64,000 bases of DNA from NCBI RefSeq assembly GCF_001039355.2, contig NW_019774748.1, positions 20,454 through 84,453 on the forward strand, in the 5' to 3' direction. Below the pieces are notes generated by a model. That model had not been told where the DNA came from, searched no databases, and saw nothing but the letters and a program-made list of their open reading frames with translations. How positions within the stretch are numbered: position 1 is the first letter of the stretch; each line of letters starts with the position of its first letter. The position numbers and the translations under genes were made by a program. This document shows positions 11,102-26,000 of this stretch, piece by piece. Origin of the DNA: Lingula anatina. Taxonomy: Eukaryota; Brachiopoda; Lingulata; Lingulida; Lingulidae.

Positions 11102-12262
11102 CTAAAAAGAAATGTGTATTGAGCATACACACCAGAACACTAACAGAGTGTCGTATTCCTATTAAGCTAAGATTTACACATGCAATCCGCTTGATCGCCT
11201 AAACATGATCGCCTTAGCAACGCACCTTACCGACTCCAGTCCTTAATCTTACTTTGAACAACTTCGTATTGGAAATAAATAAGAAAGGCTTTGGTGTATG
11301 TTCTATACCAATAAGCGCAACCTCGCCTTCTTTTCTGTCTATCAACATATCTTATTAGCTTATTATCTTATCTTTTCTCAGAGATGGAGTACGATGAATA
11401 TTATTGCGATAGCGATAATCTGTCTCAACTACCACAATCAATAATTTTCTCTGGTTTGTTGCAAATGTGCTTGATGAAAATAACGATAAAAAATTTATAA
11501 GTTATAACGTATTTTACAAAGGCTATGGCCAAACAGTCACATAACTACAATAGTGACATAAGGTAATATTCAGGGATTAAGAGCTATTAAGGATCATTCA
11601 ATAATTGACATTCTAAGCACTTAATACATGTATGTGAGCTATTAAATGTAAATTGACTTATCTGATTTGACTAATTGGTACAAGTTTTGCCAACCAAATT
11701 AAGATGATGTACAGGAGAAAATTTTGAAAACTTGTTAAATTTTGTAGCAAATTAAACAAACAATAATAACCAAAACATAGCCAAAAATCTATTTTTTACA
11801 GTAACGTTCATTTTCTTCTAGGTTTATTCACTGATGTCCGTTTGGGAATTTTAATATATTTCTCGACACTCATGCCAGTGTTTAGTGTCAGCTGGGAAGG
11901 CCAGCTGACTGAAACAATGTAAAGAGCAACAGACAGAAACAGGGTTTAAACTTTGATAAATTGACAACTCTCATTATTGCAGTGTTACAAGAGTGCAAAA
12001 ATGTGTTCATTAAGACTACATTAAAAATAATATATTAAGATATATTATATTAATAAATTAAAGATAATATATTAAGATATTTGACTTCTCCTGCCACACC
12101 ACTCCACAGAGCATGTGATATTACTTCCATACTCTTTTTTTCTGTACAAAATCACTAAAGACATTTTACAGCTTCATATGTAGCGATGTTCCTCTTCCAC
12201 ATATAGCTCATTTGGCTTCTTCAAAGCTGTTGGCACTTCCACTGGCTTTTCCATAATTCATG

Positions 12263-15145
<2,883 letters not shown>

Positions 15146-15243
15146 CTGCCGCTTAGACGTCACTAGACAATCCTCTTTACGTCTTATTGGATACCTGGGA
15201 GTGACAATGAAGAGGATCGAAGTTGCAGACGCAACGAGTGAAA
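15146..15243. promoter_or_regulatory. Compact bidirectional promoter
   Basis: Only 98 bp separate the start codons of the minus-strand small gene (15145) and the plus-strand dehydrogenase (15244). The interval has an ACGTCA half-CRE near 15157-15162 and an inverted CCAAT (ATTGG) at 15186-15190. It is richer in CpG than its surroundings. No TATA box is present. Shared control of both genes is inferred from the spacing. Confidence 0.55.
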
Positions 15244-17506
15244 ATGTCATCGCAGATCTTTCCAAGTCCTAACAGTTCCGAGTTTGTGATGTTTTCCAAG
15301 CTCTCGACACTCTTTGCCGGGTTTTACAGGTGAGTCTTTCACATACTACAGTATAACTACTTACTTTTTATTATTTTTTTTAAAATCCTATCTTAATTTG
15401 TTTATTTCATATTCCTTGAAAGGGATTCCCCTTATGTTTTCTTAAATTTAACTAGGATTTTTCATCTGATCTTACTTTCTAATCTTACAATATGGAACAT
15501 ACCGAAAAAAATGAAAAAGGGTCAGATATTATAATATTTTTTAAACGCCAAAAGGTCGAAAAAAGAAAGCAAAGTCAAATTTACTTTTAAAAAATAGTAC
15601 ACGATCTTTTAAATTGAATAGATTATCAGCGGCTGGTGTGGTTCTAAAGAACAAGGACAGTGAACAAACACTCAATATGCGAGAAATAAACAGTGTGGTC
15701 GAGCCTCAGAGCGTGATACTTATAACAGGAGGGGCAGGGTTTCTTGGGCAACACATTGTCAAACTCATCCAAGAACGAAGACCTGATGTCAAAGAAATAA
15801 GGGTTTTTGATATCAAGCCATACTTAAATCAGTTAGGTAATGTATTTTCATGAAAATTTACTCAGTAAAGGGAAACATTTGTGTTATTTACTTTTAACTG
15901 TACATATTGCTTTAAGCATCGACTCAAAGTACAGCATGTGCTTGTAGAAGTGCCTGTAGTATTCTCTTATTATTGATCACAAAAAAGATTTTATGCGTGA
16001 AGACCAATACATCAAATATACGCACATTTTGTGAGCTGTAACATCATTTTGTATTCTAGACCACCCAGAAAGCAAGCCTATTAAGAGCTTTGTCGGTGAC
16101 GTGCGCTCTCTGCATGATCTTCTCAAGGCGTTCGATGGCGTCGATACTGTAATCCATACAGCGGGGTTGATAAGTTACGGAACATTTCCCGATTTAGAGG
16201 GCATGCAACAGATTAATGTCAAAGGTATACACACTAAGTATAATTTTCAGATATACCCTAAAGTAACCCTGGTAATTAGCAGTGAAAGTTAAAGATAGGA
16301 AAAGAAAATTTCCTTCTCCCCTTCTCTTTCTCTGTCTCTCTCTTTCGCGCGCTCGCGCACTGCGGTCACTTGCGACAGGGTTGGGGATGAATGGGGTGCG
16401 ACGAAATGACAACTGACAGAGTTGTGCGCATTCTGACTGTTTTCACGCATAACTATATTATTTATAATTTTTAGTTTTCTTTATTTGAATGTTTTATCTG
16501 TGACTTGGCATGTCTTGTTGTTCTGACACTGTATTTTGAAACTTCAGAAAGTTTTTACAAACACTGTTCTCCAACTTTTAAAAACTAGGTACTAAAAATG
16601 TAATAGAGGCTTGCTTGAAGCAGAATGTACCCCGTCTTGTTTATACTAGCACTGTGGATGTGGTGATTGGGTTTGAGGAGATCATAAACGGAGACGAAGA
16701 TAAAACGACGAAGCCCAGAAAGTTTCTTTTTCCTGGGTACCCTCAGACGAAATCTGAAGCAGAAAAGTGCGTCCTTCAAGCAAACGCCACCCCACTTTCA
16801 AAAGGTTAGAATTGAAATTTTATGCATGTTTTTAGCTAATTTACATGTACCTCTTTAATAATAATTATCATTGTTTTTTCTTTTATATCTGGAACGTAGA
16901 TTTGCAATAACAAAAGACCCGCTCTTTACTTTGTCTATTTCAGGTGATGGGTCTGTCCTTCAGACTGTGGCATTGCGACCAAATGTCATGTACGGCGAGA
17001 GAGATCCTCATTACGTCACAAACGCGCTGGCAAATGCCAAAGCTCGCGGTGGTGTTCTGACACGAGTCGGGAGAGGCGACGCTTTATTTCAGCAAGCTTA
17101 CGTCGGGAATGTCGCCTGGGCGCATCTGAAAGCAGAAGAAGCTATGAGACGTCAAGACAGTAGAGCTGGCGGACACGCCTTCTTTATAACCGATGCCACG
17201 CCCTTGATCAACACCTTTTCGTTCATGAAGCCGTACCTGTCTGTCAAGGGATACCGCCTATCCTCTTATTTCCTCCCGTACACACTAGTCTATTCAGCGT
17301 TATATGTAACTGAATGGGCGCTGTGGTTGGTTTCACCCTTCGTGAAAATTAACTTGAAAACACCACTGTGCAGCTTAATCTATGTCAACAAGACGATCTT
17401 TTTCAACAGCGATAAAGCAAAAAATGTGTTGGGGTACGTTCCCATATATACCCCAGAAGAAGCCGAAGAAATGACTAAACGATACTATTTGAATAGTGAC
17501 TGTTAA
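15244..17506 (+). CDS. 3beta-hydroxysteroid dehydrogenase / NSDHL-family short-chain dehydrogenase, 414 aa
   Basis: Members oxidise the 3beta-hydroxyl of steroids or sterol intermediates with NAD(P)+, usually at the ER membrane. Five exons join in frame: 15244-15329, 15622-15836, 16060-16224, 16589-16804 and 16944-17506. The Rossmann motif TGGAGFLGQHIV starts near residue 64 and FDIKP follows the second strand. FVGDVRS and VIHTAGLISYG are typical of the extended SDR fold. The catalytic YxxxK pair is YPQTK at about residues 206-210, preceded by LVYTSTVDVV. Later family blocks are LRPNVMYGERDPH, QQAYVGNVAWAHLKA and FFITDATP. A hydrophobic segment near residues 335-360 (PYTLVYSALYVTEWALWLV) may anchor it in the membrane. 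It could be 3beta-HSD or an NSDHL-like sterol enzyme; sequence alone does not decide the substrate. A P450 of steroid-hydroxylase type follows on the same strand. Confidence 0.88.
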
Positions 17507-18848
17507 ATATTTGCATTGCATTAGACTTTAATTTTATTTCTATAATCAAGCATACGATTCTACTCGAAATTTGTCAGTTGGTCACTGCAGATGTTGACTA
17601 CAAGTTGACCTTTATCGAAATGATGTACATATCATTTCTTTCTAACATGCATTTTTGCCATTGTCTGATGAAACAAAAGTAATACATTATATTTTTCTGA
17701 AACTATTAACTTTATGTTATGCACAGAAGACGTAATAGCTTATTTTATTTGTATTATTATTTGTTCTGTATTGACTTCTTTATCTCCTTTTCTGTCAATA
17801 ACTGGTATGCATATTTTAGTATTGTGCAAAGGATTGTTTGTAAAATGTTATCTTCCATGATGAGACATTTGAATGTATTAAAACAATCAGAAGTCATTTT
17901 ACTTCAACCGTGTTTATTGCTGTTGACTGATTATCCATGAAATAATGATTTCGATACCACATCTCTTTTGCATGCAAGTGTTTCACTTTTTGAAACTTTG
18001 AATGCTTCAATATATTGACGTCCTTGATCATGCTGACTATCAGGGCATATAATTTCACATGCTCGTTTCTGAACTGTTTCCGTTCTGTCACTTCGTTGTT
18101 TTGTAAGAAGCAGGTATCAAACTGGGTGACACTACATGTGAAAGATAAATCATAATTAATACGTGAAAAAGATTATATTTGCTGTGGTGCAAATGCATTC
18201 TTTCAATCTTGAAAGAGTATTAAAATCGATGACATACCATTGTTTTAATTATTTACCACGAAGGAAAATTCTTTTGTTTACGTCAAATCCATAATGCCAC
18301 GAGGTAGCCTAGGTGAAAATATAAAACAAACATTCCGACTACATTGGTGTCTCATCTTCCAAATAATTATGATATATGAGAATACATTAACATTTTCTCA
18401 CATTCAAGGCAGGTAAAGTAACCGACAAACTGCCCTTAAATGTCCTTGAGATGCAGGTCGCACTATTTATAGATCAGTTCAAGCTTTATACACGTGCTGG
18501 CCGTTTTTCTTTTCCCTAGGCTGGGTAGTATATGAGGGCACTGTGTGTGACCTGACGCTGTGAGTGTTTAACTGAACACAGGTAAATGTCTCATTTGGGT
18601 GTGGATCTCTGACAGAAGGCAGGAAAATGCTATTTTGATTCAAGAGTCAAGACTGCTCCGAGGCGGAAGTCATGTGTATCACACATTTCCAGCATGTGTT
18701 ATATAAGCTAATAGGTGAAACGCAGAGTTTCCATGACATGTCAAAGGTATAGGGGAGGGCGTTAGGGGGTTAAGAATAAGAAAGATGCATCGTTTATTTC
18801 AAAAATATAAATTGAGTTGAAACAAAGAGCATATTTTGCTGTCTAGTA
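17507..18848. other. Intergenic region between the dehydrogenase and P450 genes
   Basis: This 1.3 kb holds the dehydrogenase 3' UTR (a candidate ATTAAA signal lies near 17877) and the P450 promoter. TATATAA at 18700-18706 lies about 143 bp before the P450 start codon and could be its TATA box if the leader is about 110 bases. No other gene is seen. Confidence 0.5.
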
Positions 18849-21451
18849 ATGGAAGCAATAAGCCTCATAGCGAGAGGTCACCTTGACAAGGATGTTACTA
18901 CTGTTGTGCTTTCATTCATAGGCGGTGTACTATTGATTTTGTTTTTATACATCGGCGTGAAAAGGGAGGGAGGAAAAGTATTATGCGGGCCAACCCCATG
19001 GCCTGTGATAGGCAACGTCTTACAGATAAACCTGAAGAAGCCCCACTTGACTCTGGCAAAATGGGCAAGAGAATACGGCGATGTGTATGCCATACGACTG
19101 TTCAAACAAAATATCATTGTTTTATCTGGAGAAGAGTCTATAAGGGAAGCCCTGCTCCTGAGAGCCAACGATTTCGCCGGGCGTCCCAAGCTGTACAGGA
19201 CTGACCTTCAGGAACGGAGTCTACACGATATCGTGTGGCAGACCTTCACTCCGAGGTGGCTGGCACTCAGGAAGATAGTCCACAGGTCTTTGAGGGCGTA
19301 CGGTCTGGGCCTGAGAGAAATCGAAGCGAAGTCCATGCACGAGATCAATAGACTGCTAGATATATTTGAGTCAAAGAGGGGTGCTGCGTTTGATCCTCAC
19401 ATGGAGATCTATACCACAGTTGCCAATATTATGTTAGTCTTGGTTAGTGCATTAAATTTAATATACAAAATTAGTAATAATTCGATTAAGCGCAGAATTG
19501 GTTCAGGAAATAGTGAGATATACATTTTTCATCCTAAGCTAAGTTTTGTGTCAAATTTGATTTGATTTAAGTGACTGTTTTATCAAGTCATCTTCCTTCT
19601 TGTTTTTTATGTGTTTCTAAAACCATAATTTTACAATTATTTTCTCATATCAGCTTGTAGGCAAAAGTCTTCCTTATGGCCACAGGGATATTTACAACAT
19701 CAAGCGCCTCAACGAGCTATTTAACGAAGGTTTTAGCGCTGGACAGAGCCGTTTGTTAGATCTGTTGCCATGGTTACGATATACAGGAATAAAATCTTTC
19801 AACCAGTTATCAGAAGGTCTACAAATCAGGGAAGACTTACATGCTAGATACGTCGAACCTCTCAAGGTATAGTTTAATTTTGAATAAATCGCATCTTCTC
19901 GTAAAATATCCGCATAAATTTTATTTAATTGCAAGTGGTTGATAACCATCCGTTTTCACCATTTGATGTAAATAAGAATGGCATGTTTAAAATTTTAATG
20001 TTTTCTGTACTATGCAGGGTAGTTTTGATCCTGAGAATGTGAAATGTGTGGTGGAATCTCTTATCCTTGCTCACAAGAATACTCACCATCTATCTGGTCA
20101 TGCGGGCCATATCGGCGAAGAGTCCATTAGAGAAGCTTTTACAAATTTGATTTTGGCAGGTAGATTGTAAATTCAAGTCTTTACACTTTGGGTCTTATTG
20201 TACTATACGGGGCGTAAAAGTTTTCAATTAAGAAGTCATGATGCTTGGAATTATAAGCTCTTCTGTTCTAACACAGCACTGCCGCATTATGTTTTATTTA
20301 TTTATTTATTTTATTTATCTATCGACGTTTCGCACCAATCCAAGAAAAAAAGAGTTAAGAGTTGGGAGCAGTTAATCGGTAGGTCAGTCCATCTTAATAA
20401 CTTTGCATTGTTCTCTACAGGAACCGACACAACGTTCACTGCCATCATCTGTTTCATCCTCCTAATGGCGTCTCATCCGGACGTCCAGGACCGGCTTCGT
20501 GACGAGATCGATCAAGTGGTTGGCAAAGACCGCCGACCCACTCTCAGTGACCGGCAGAATATGCCGTACATGGGTGCGACGCTGTTCGAACTGTTAAGAT
20601 ACATCTCTCACATTCCCCTGGCTATTCCGCACTGTACCACTGTCGATACCCAGGTCATGGGGTACTCTATACCAAAGGATACTCAGGTATATATATATAT
20701 ATTCGTGGATCGTTCAAAACTTTAGCGACGGATCCTTTCACATGCGTCTATCATAACGATATAGAATAGTTATCTCTGAGAAATAGGTTTTGACTACAGG
20801 GTTCGTGAAAAAAGTTTGGACTTCTATTCGGTCAAAACCATGGGGATAGAATTGTAAAGATAGAATACTACGTTTTCATGTAAAAGGAATACGTCCAGCG
20901 TAGTCTTATTTGACCAAATCAAATATAGAGTAAATGACATTAGAAAAATAATTTCTGATAATTATCTCCCAGATCTACATAAATCTCTGGGGCCTGCACC
21001 ACGATGAACGTTATTGGGAGCGGCCGTGGACGTTCGACCCGTCACGTTTCCTGGACGAAAATGGTCACGTACTGCCACCTGATCATGCTACTCGAAAAAG
21101 GTGCGTTTATACATACGCTCAAAATTGCACGTAGTCACCCTAAATCGTTTTCTTTACACATTTCACTTCTCTTTTACTTTAACATAGATTACATTCAAAA
21201 ATGCACTCATAAACCACTCATTTTTTCTTATTGCCCTCTGTTACAGGCTCCTTACTTTTAGTGCAGGCCGGAGAGTATGTCTTGGTGAGGCTTTAGCAAA
21301 GAGCCGACTTTTCCTCTTTACATCGTCGCTACTTCAAAGGTTTACATTACAGCCCGACGGTGTGCTACCGTCAACAGACCCGAGAGACTTTGAGATGGGC
21401 CTAGTCCTCCACCCAGATAACTTCAAAATAAAGGCAGTGCCTAGACTATGA
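18849..21451 (+). CDS. Cytochrome P450, CYP2 clan, CYP17/CYP1-like, 515 aa
   Basis: This is a membrane-anchored haem monooxygenase, most like steroid 17alpha-hydroxylase and its CYP1/CYP21 relatives. Six exons join in frame: 18849-19442, 19654-19866, 20018-20159, 20421-20686, 20973-21100 and 21247-21451. The N-terminal anchor is at about residues 18-38 ([19 protein letters not shown]), followed by the proline hinge [11 protein letters not shown]. The oxygen-activating I-helix motif AGTDTT is near residue 316. The ExxR pair is ELLR at 373-376. The FDPSRFLDE segment corresponds to the PERF region. The haem ligand is Cys 459 in [15 protein letters not shown]. All catalytic signatures are intact, so it should be active. 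The exact substrate is not predictable. An AATAAA lies at 21623-21628. The upstream neighbour is a steroid-dehydrogenase-family gene on the same strand. Confidence 0.9.
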
Positions 21452-21622
21452 CCATACTTTATCATACGTGGGTAATCGCATGAATTTTGTCTGATAGTAT
21501 TTTTTTCTAAGCAGCTAGATTGGCTACAACATTGCTTTTTATGTCACACTTCTTTCCTGCCTGCGACTTCAGAAGAGTGTAGTCACAAAGACAACTCATT
21601 TTGTTTGTCCGCGAGTGATGTT

Positions 21623-21628
21623 AATAAA
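21623..21628 (+). terminator. Poly(A) signal of the P450 gene
   Basis: AATAAA lies 172 bases past the TGA stop of the P450 gene, a normal 3' UTR length for this compact locus. Confidence 0.5.
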
Positions 21629-21639
21629 AGTTGCCTTTT

Positions 21640-23058
21640 TAAAAAACATTTTATCCTAACGGCGTTTTCTTTTTGCGCCACGGTAGACTTCGCATTACTC
21701 GACATAAAGATGATCTCGTTTATATGGCATCAACTGAATCTTGTGAACATTTCCCAACTCATTTCTCAAATAAGTTTCTGTCCCCAGTACCAGAGTTATG
21801 CGAAGACTGCTTTAGTCCCACTAATCACAACAGAATCTTCCATCACTCCGGAATGAGTGTTTAGTGATCACATGCCATTGAAAATACTGATAAGATTATC
21901 AACAAAGTTCAAGGCATGGCTCAAGATTCAGATTCTAGAAGACTACATGACCAGCTAAATATTGTTTGCATACAATCTTAACAGATTTGAATTACCTCAT
22001 CTAGTGTTGAAAGTCTTCCTATAGTTCACCAAAGTCTATTAATAAACATCAACATAAAATTTATATGACTCATCAATGAGTTTTTTATCTGTATTTTATT
22101 CATCTTTTCTGGGTGTACAAAATCTTCCTGGGGGCAATTTCCTGACCCTGTATTCAACAACTCCACGTCATGAAATGCCAATAGATCCAACTCTTGTAAC
22201 ATCCTCTCTCCAGATCCTTTGGCATCTAGGTGCAACTTCACACTGAACAGTTTTAGGTAAAATTCTTTTCTGCCCCCCTTTCCAACATAACCAACATCTA
22301 AAACTCTCGGGTCATCTTCTCTTCCATTTACTTAAAATTATTTTTAATATGAATTCTTTGGAAGGGATATCTTTATTTATCCTCAACACTGACTTGACTG
22401 ACTTAATCCTTTTAATTCAGTGAAAAGCCTCAAGATCTTCTTCACTGAAATCATGATCAATTATTCTATTTGAAACTTGTATTTCTTGGATTCTTGATTT
22501 TTTTTATAACAACAACAATAACAGCAGCAGCAACAGCAGTTTAGCTCAATTTCCTGGTCTTGAACTAACGAGTACTTCTTTAGGGTAGAATCTTCTTTCT
22601 TTACCTAAAAAAAATGATTTTTGATAATATATATTCATTTATGGTGCTCCTTCTGCACCAAAGAAAACTTGGTTTAAGACAGTTACCAAAAGTACAAAAT
22701 CTATATTAATTCTTACTGGGTCCATCACAAAGCATTAAATAAATAACTTGCATTAAGTCTTCACTGAGTTAATACAAAACCTTTTCACCGTATGACAACA
22801 CATCAATCACTGGTCTATGAGTACCATTGTTATAAATAAATCGATAATATGAAACTTCTCAAATTTAAATAGTGACATATAAAAAAAACAAATAAATAAA
22901 TAAATAAAATAAACAAATAAATAAAATTTTAAGAATTCAACACATGAAAAGAGACACGCTCCCAAGAAAACTTCCCCTCGCCCAAATTAATGTGCATGAA
23001 TAAGTTCCAATGGTAACAGTGTGACGTGCACTAACATCTAGCCACGTACCAGTTATGT
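21640..23058. other. Convergent 3' region of the P450 and ataxin-2 genes
   Basis: The interval mostly holds the presumed ataxin-2 3' UTR on the minus strand. Candidate minus-strand AATAAA signals (TTTATT on plus) occur at 22095-22100 and near 22374. A short CAG/CAA-type trinucleotide tract lies at 22507-22540. No additional gene is supported. Confidence 0.5.
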
Positions 23059-26000
23059 TCACTGATGCTGAGGGAACTGGACTGAAGGTTGAGGACCCTG
23101 TGATGGCACTAAATATACAGAAACAGCAGGGTTAAATTTCCAACCAACTTCATTCAATTCAACATAGTCTACTACACCATGGCTAGTAGATCTACTGTAG
23201 AATAAAAGTGATTTGAAATTCCCTTTGCCTGATAACATGTAGCTGTATATGTAATGTACATCTCTGGACTTGCTTCCAAATTTTCCTTTGTTTAGAACTT
23301 GAACGTGTGAGAAATGATTTTTGGAAATTCCTAGTGGCCATTTTTTTTAAATTGTGCCAGTGCAGTGTCTTTACAATAAACGTAAGAGGTTATTTTTGAT
23401 TACTCAGCTGTCAACTTATTTCATTTCATGACAGTCTAGAAAACAGTTGACAATAATTTTTAACGAAGTAGGAAAAATGTCAGTGTGAGTCCAGTATAGC
23501 CCAGGTGAATATTGCAGGTGTGTGTGTGTAGCTGTGTTTACCTTGATGAGGCACATGATATTGCATGTGTATTCCACTGGGAGCCATGTTAACAGAATGA
23601 GGGACCATAGGGTGCACCTGATGCATCGGACCTGGCCCTGAAACTGAATAAACAAATTCTATGCAAATCATATGAAATCGTAAAAAATCTTTTGCAGGAG
23701 TTGTTTTAAAAAATATGGTTGTCAAACTGCAGATTTAGATGGATAAAAGTTTTTCAATAAAAATATGTTGCATACACTGCTTTGAAATTAATTTTTGAAC
23801 ATAATTTATAATACATAATAACAATAATTACAAACTTCCTCCTCTAAAATTTAGAAATTATATAAAAGCTAGCTGAGGGATATACATGCTTTAGATAGAA
23901 TAAATTGTCAAAATCTACATGCCATGAGATAAGTTACTGTTGGTTCTTAAAAATCAAACTGTTAAAGCCTAGCACTCACTTTGGCTTCACACCAATAGCT
24001 AAAAGAATAATGTTCTTACCTTGTTAAAATTAAAAACAAATCAAAAACAAAACAATAAACAAATCAGCTGCTTTTTATGGAATCACACCAGGCAATCAAG
24101 GGCTAAGAGGTTGCTTTATAGCTGCCAATTCAGTCTTCAAAACTGGTCTCCATGCAGTTAGTTCCAGTAACATCTCATGCACTTTACATATCTCGGCAGC
24201 AACATAATCAGGAGCTAGGGAGTTTATTCATGCACTTGCAGGCACACTGAATGTCATTCCTATGATCATCACAATAGGCTAACATAAAGCATTTTATGGT
24301 CCAAAAATATTGCTTCCAGAAAGATTTTTAAAAGTAACTAATTTTAAAATGCATTTTCTCAACTTAAAAATATAAATGACACATTTTAACCCAGGCATTA
24401 AGAAACATTTGGCAATATTTCCTTCTTGCCATGCAAGCATGCCCAATCGAAGCACTTCAAGTCATGGGTCTTCATTTTTTATGAAAATGGCGAAAAAAAA
24501 TTCTAGACAAGCATTCCTATATCTGAGCTCCTGTTTCCAGCCCCTGTTTACCTGGTGTTGTTCCATAAGCTGAAGGAATCAGAACTGTGCGGCTAATACC
24601 TTGCATATGAGGTGTCTGGAACTGAGGGTTCCCGGTCAGCTGTGGATGTTGCCCCGTGGCCGCCCCAAACTGGCCCTGGTGCTGAGGCTGAGGCATCATC
24701 ACTATCTGAGGCTGTGGCTGGCCACTGGGGTGATTGTGTTGTTGGTGATGTACTGTGTTGGTAGAAGATTGCTGGCTGTGAGCTATTGTCATGAAGGAGC
24801 CATTGTTTGGGATATTCATGGTTGTGGAGTAACTATATGGGAAGGAGACTTGGTGCATTGGCTGAGGTGAAGTGGGTGTGTTTGGATGAACTGGTTGCCC
24901 CTGTTGTCCCGCCTGTGGGCCCGCCGGGAATATAACATGCTGTGGTGTGCCTGAGGGTGGGGGATGCTGAGGGTGCATCTGTTGGGGGCCTCCAGCTTGG
25001 ACAGGGCTAGGAGTTGGGTGCCCTGGTTGATGTGTCATCTGTCCTCCACCTCCGCCTGCTGTGTGTGGAGGCGTCCCTTGATGGTGTGGGGCCATGTGGG
25101 CAGGCTGTGGGTGAGGATGGCCCCCATGGTGGTGGGCGGCCATGTGTGCAGGCACAGCTGAAGCTCCTGGATGTTGGACTGGAATAGAAACAATTATAAA
25201 TATAACCAAACTGCATGCTGAATTACACTTTAATAGACACAATCTTTTTTGTGGTGTATGTAATCATTTCACAGACAGCTAGAATTAGTTGACTTTGGTA
25301 GAAGAAAATAAAAGATAGTGAAATTTTGTATTGATTTGAAATTATTTGCTGCGACTACATAAAACTAATAACTATAAGCATTTAAAAAAATTCCCAACTG
25401 GTCCTGCTACAGAACTGTCTATATCACATTCCTCTTCATGTGACATCATCCAAACACTATGACAGTCAATACTTTATCAGTTAACATCAATATCATACTC
25501 ATCATAAACACATGAAATTCTCATATGCACCTATCTGTTCCATCACATTTTCTATCCGTCTTACCTAGTAATTGGGCTCCATGCTCTGTCTGCCCTTGAG
25601 AGTTTGGCACCATATTAAGCTGTTGTGTTGACATCACAGGTGTGGCACCAGTATTGTGGTTACTCATACTTATTACCTGCAACACAGAAACGAATACAGA
25701 TGTCACTGGTGAAGCAAGTATAGCAGTTGTATTTATGTTTCATATGAACACAGACTAAAGTATATGGGAAACACAAGTATTCTGACCACTCCTACCAATC
25801 AACAAGAACAAAGGGCAGGGGGTCTTGTAAGTGAAAAAATAGAAATACATTAATCTTTTAATGTAATCAGAAGTACATAAGACCTTCTTTAGAGAACACT
25901 GAGATTAAAATCAATAAACAAATCTTCTTAAGAACAGAAAATAATTAAGCATATCAAACCTGTTGAGGATATGGGTTGACCATTCCTTGATGAACCATTG

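Larger units (their letters stand above)
7057..12262. other. Intergenic region, 5.2 kb
   Basis: This AT-rich stretch shows no convincing gene. Its contents are a CATGCGCATG palindrome at 8025-8034, one copy of a dispersed repeat at 8863-8998, and a possible isolated last exon on the minus strand at 10906-11101. The part just right of 7057 presumably includes the ANKUB1 promoter, but no clear core element was seen. Confidence 0.6.

Noticed and set aside
22507-22540. CAG/CAA tract downstream of ataxin-2 as a polyQ-coding exon
   Set aside because: It lies past the ataxin-2 stop on the coding strand's complement, and no open exon with splice sites includes it.
24601-25242. Plus-strand frames of 65-89 aa across 24.6-25.2 kb
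   Set aside because: They are shadows of the large His/Gln/Pro-rich exon 17 of ataxin-2 on the minus strand.
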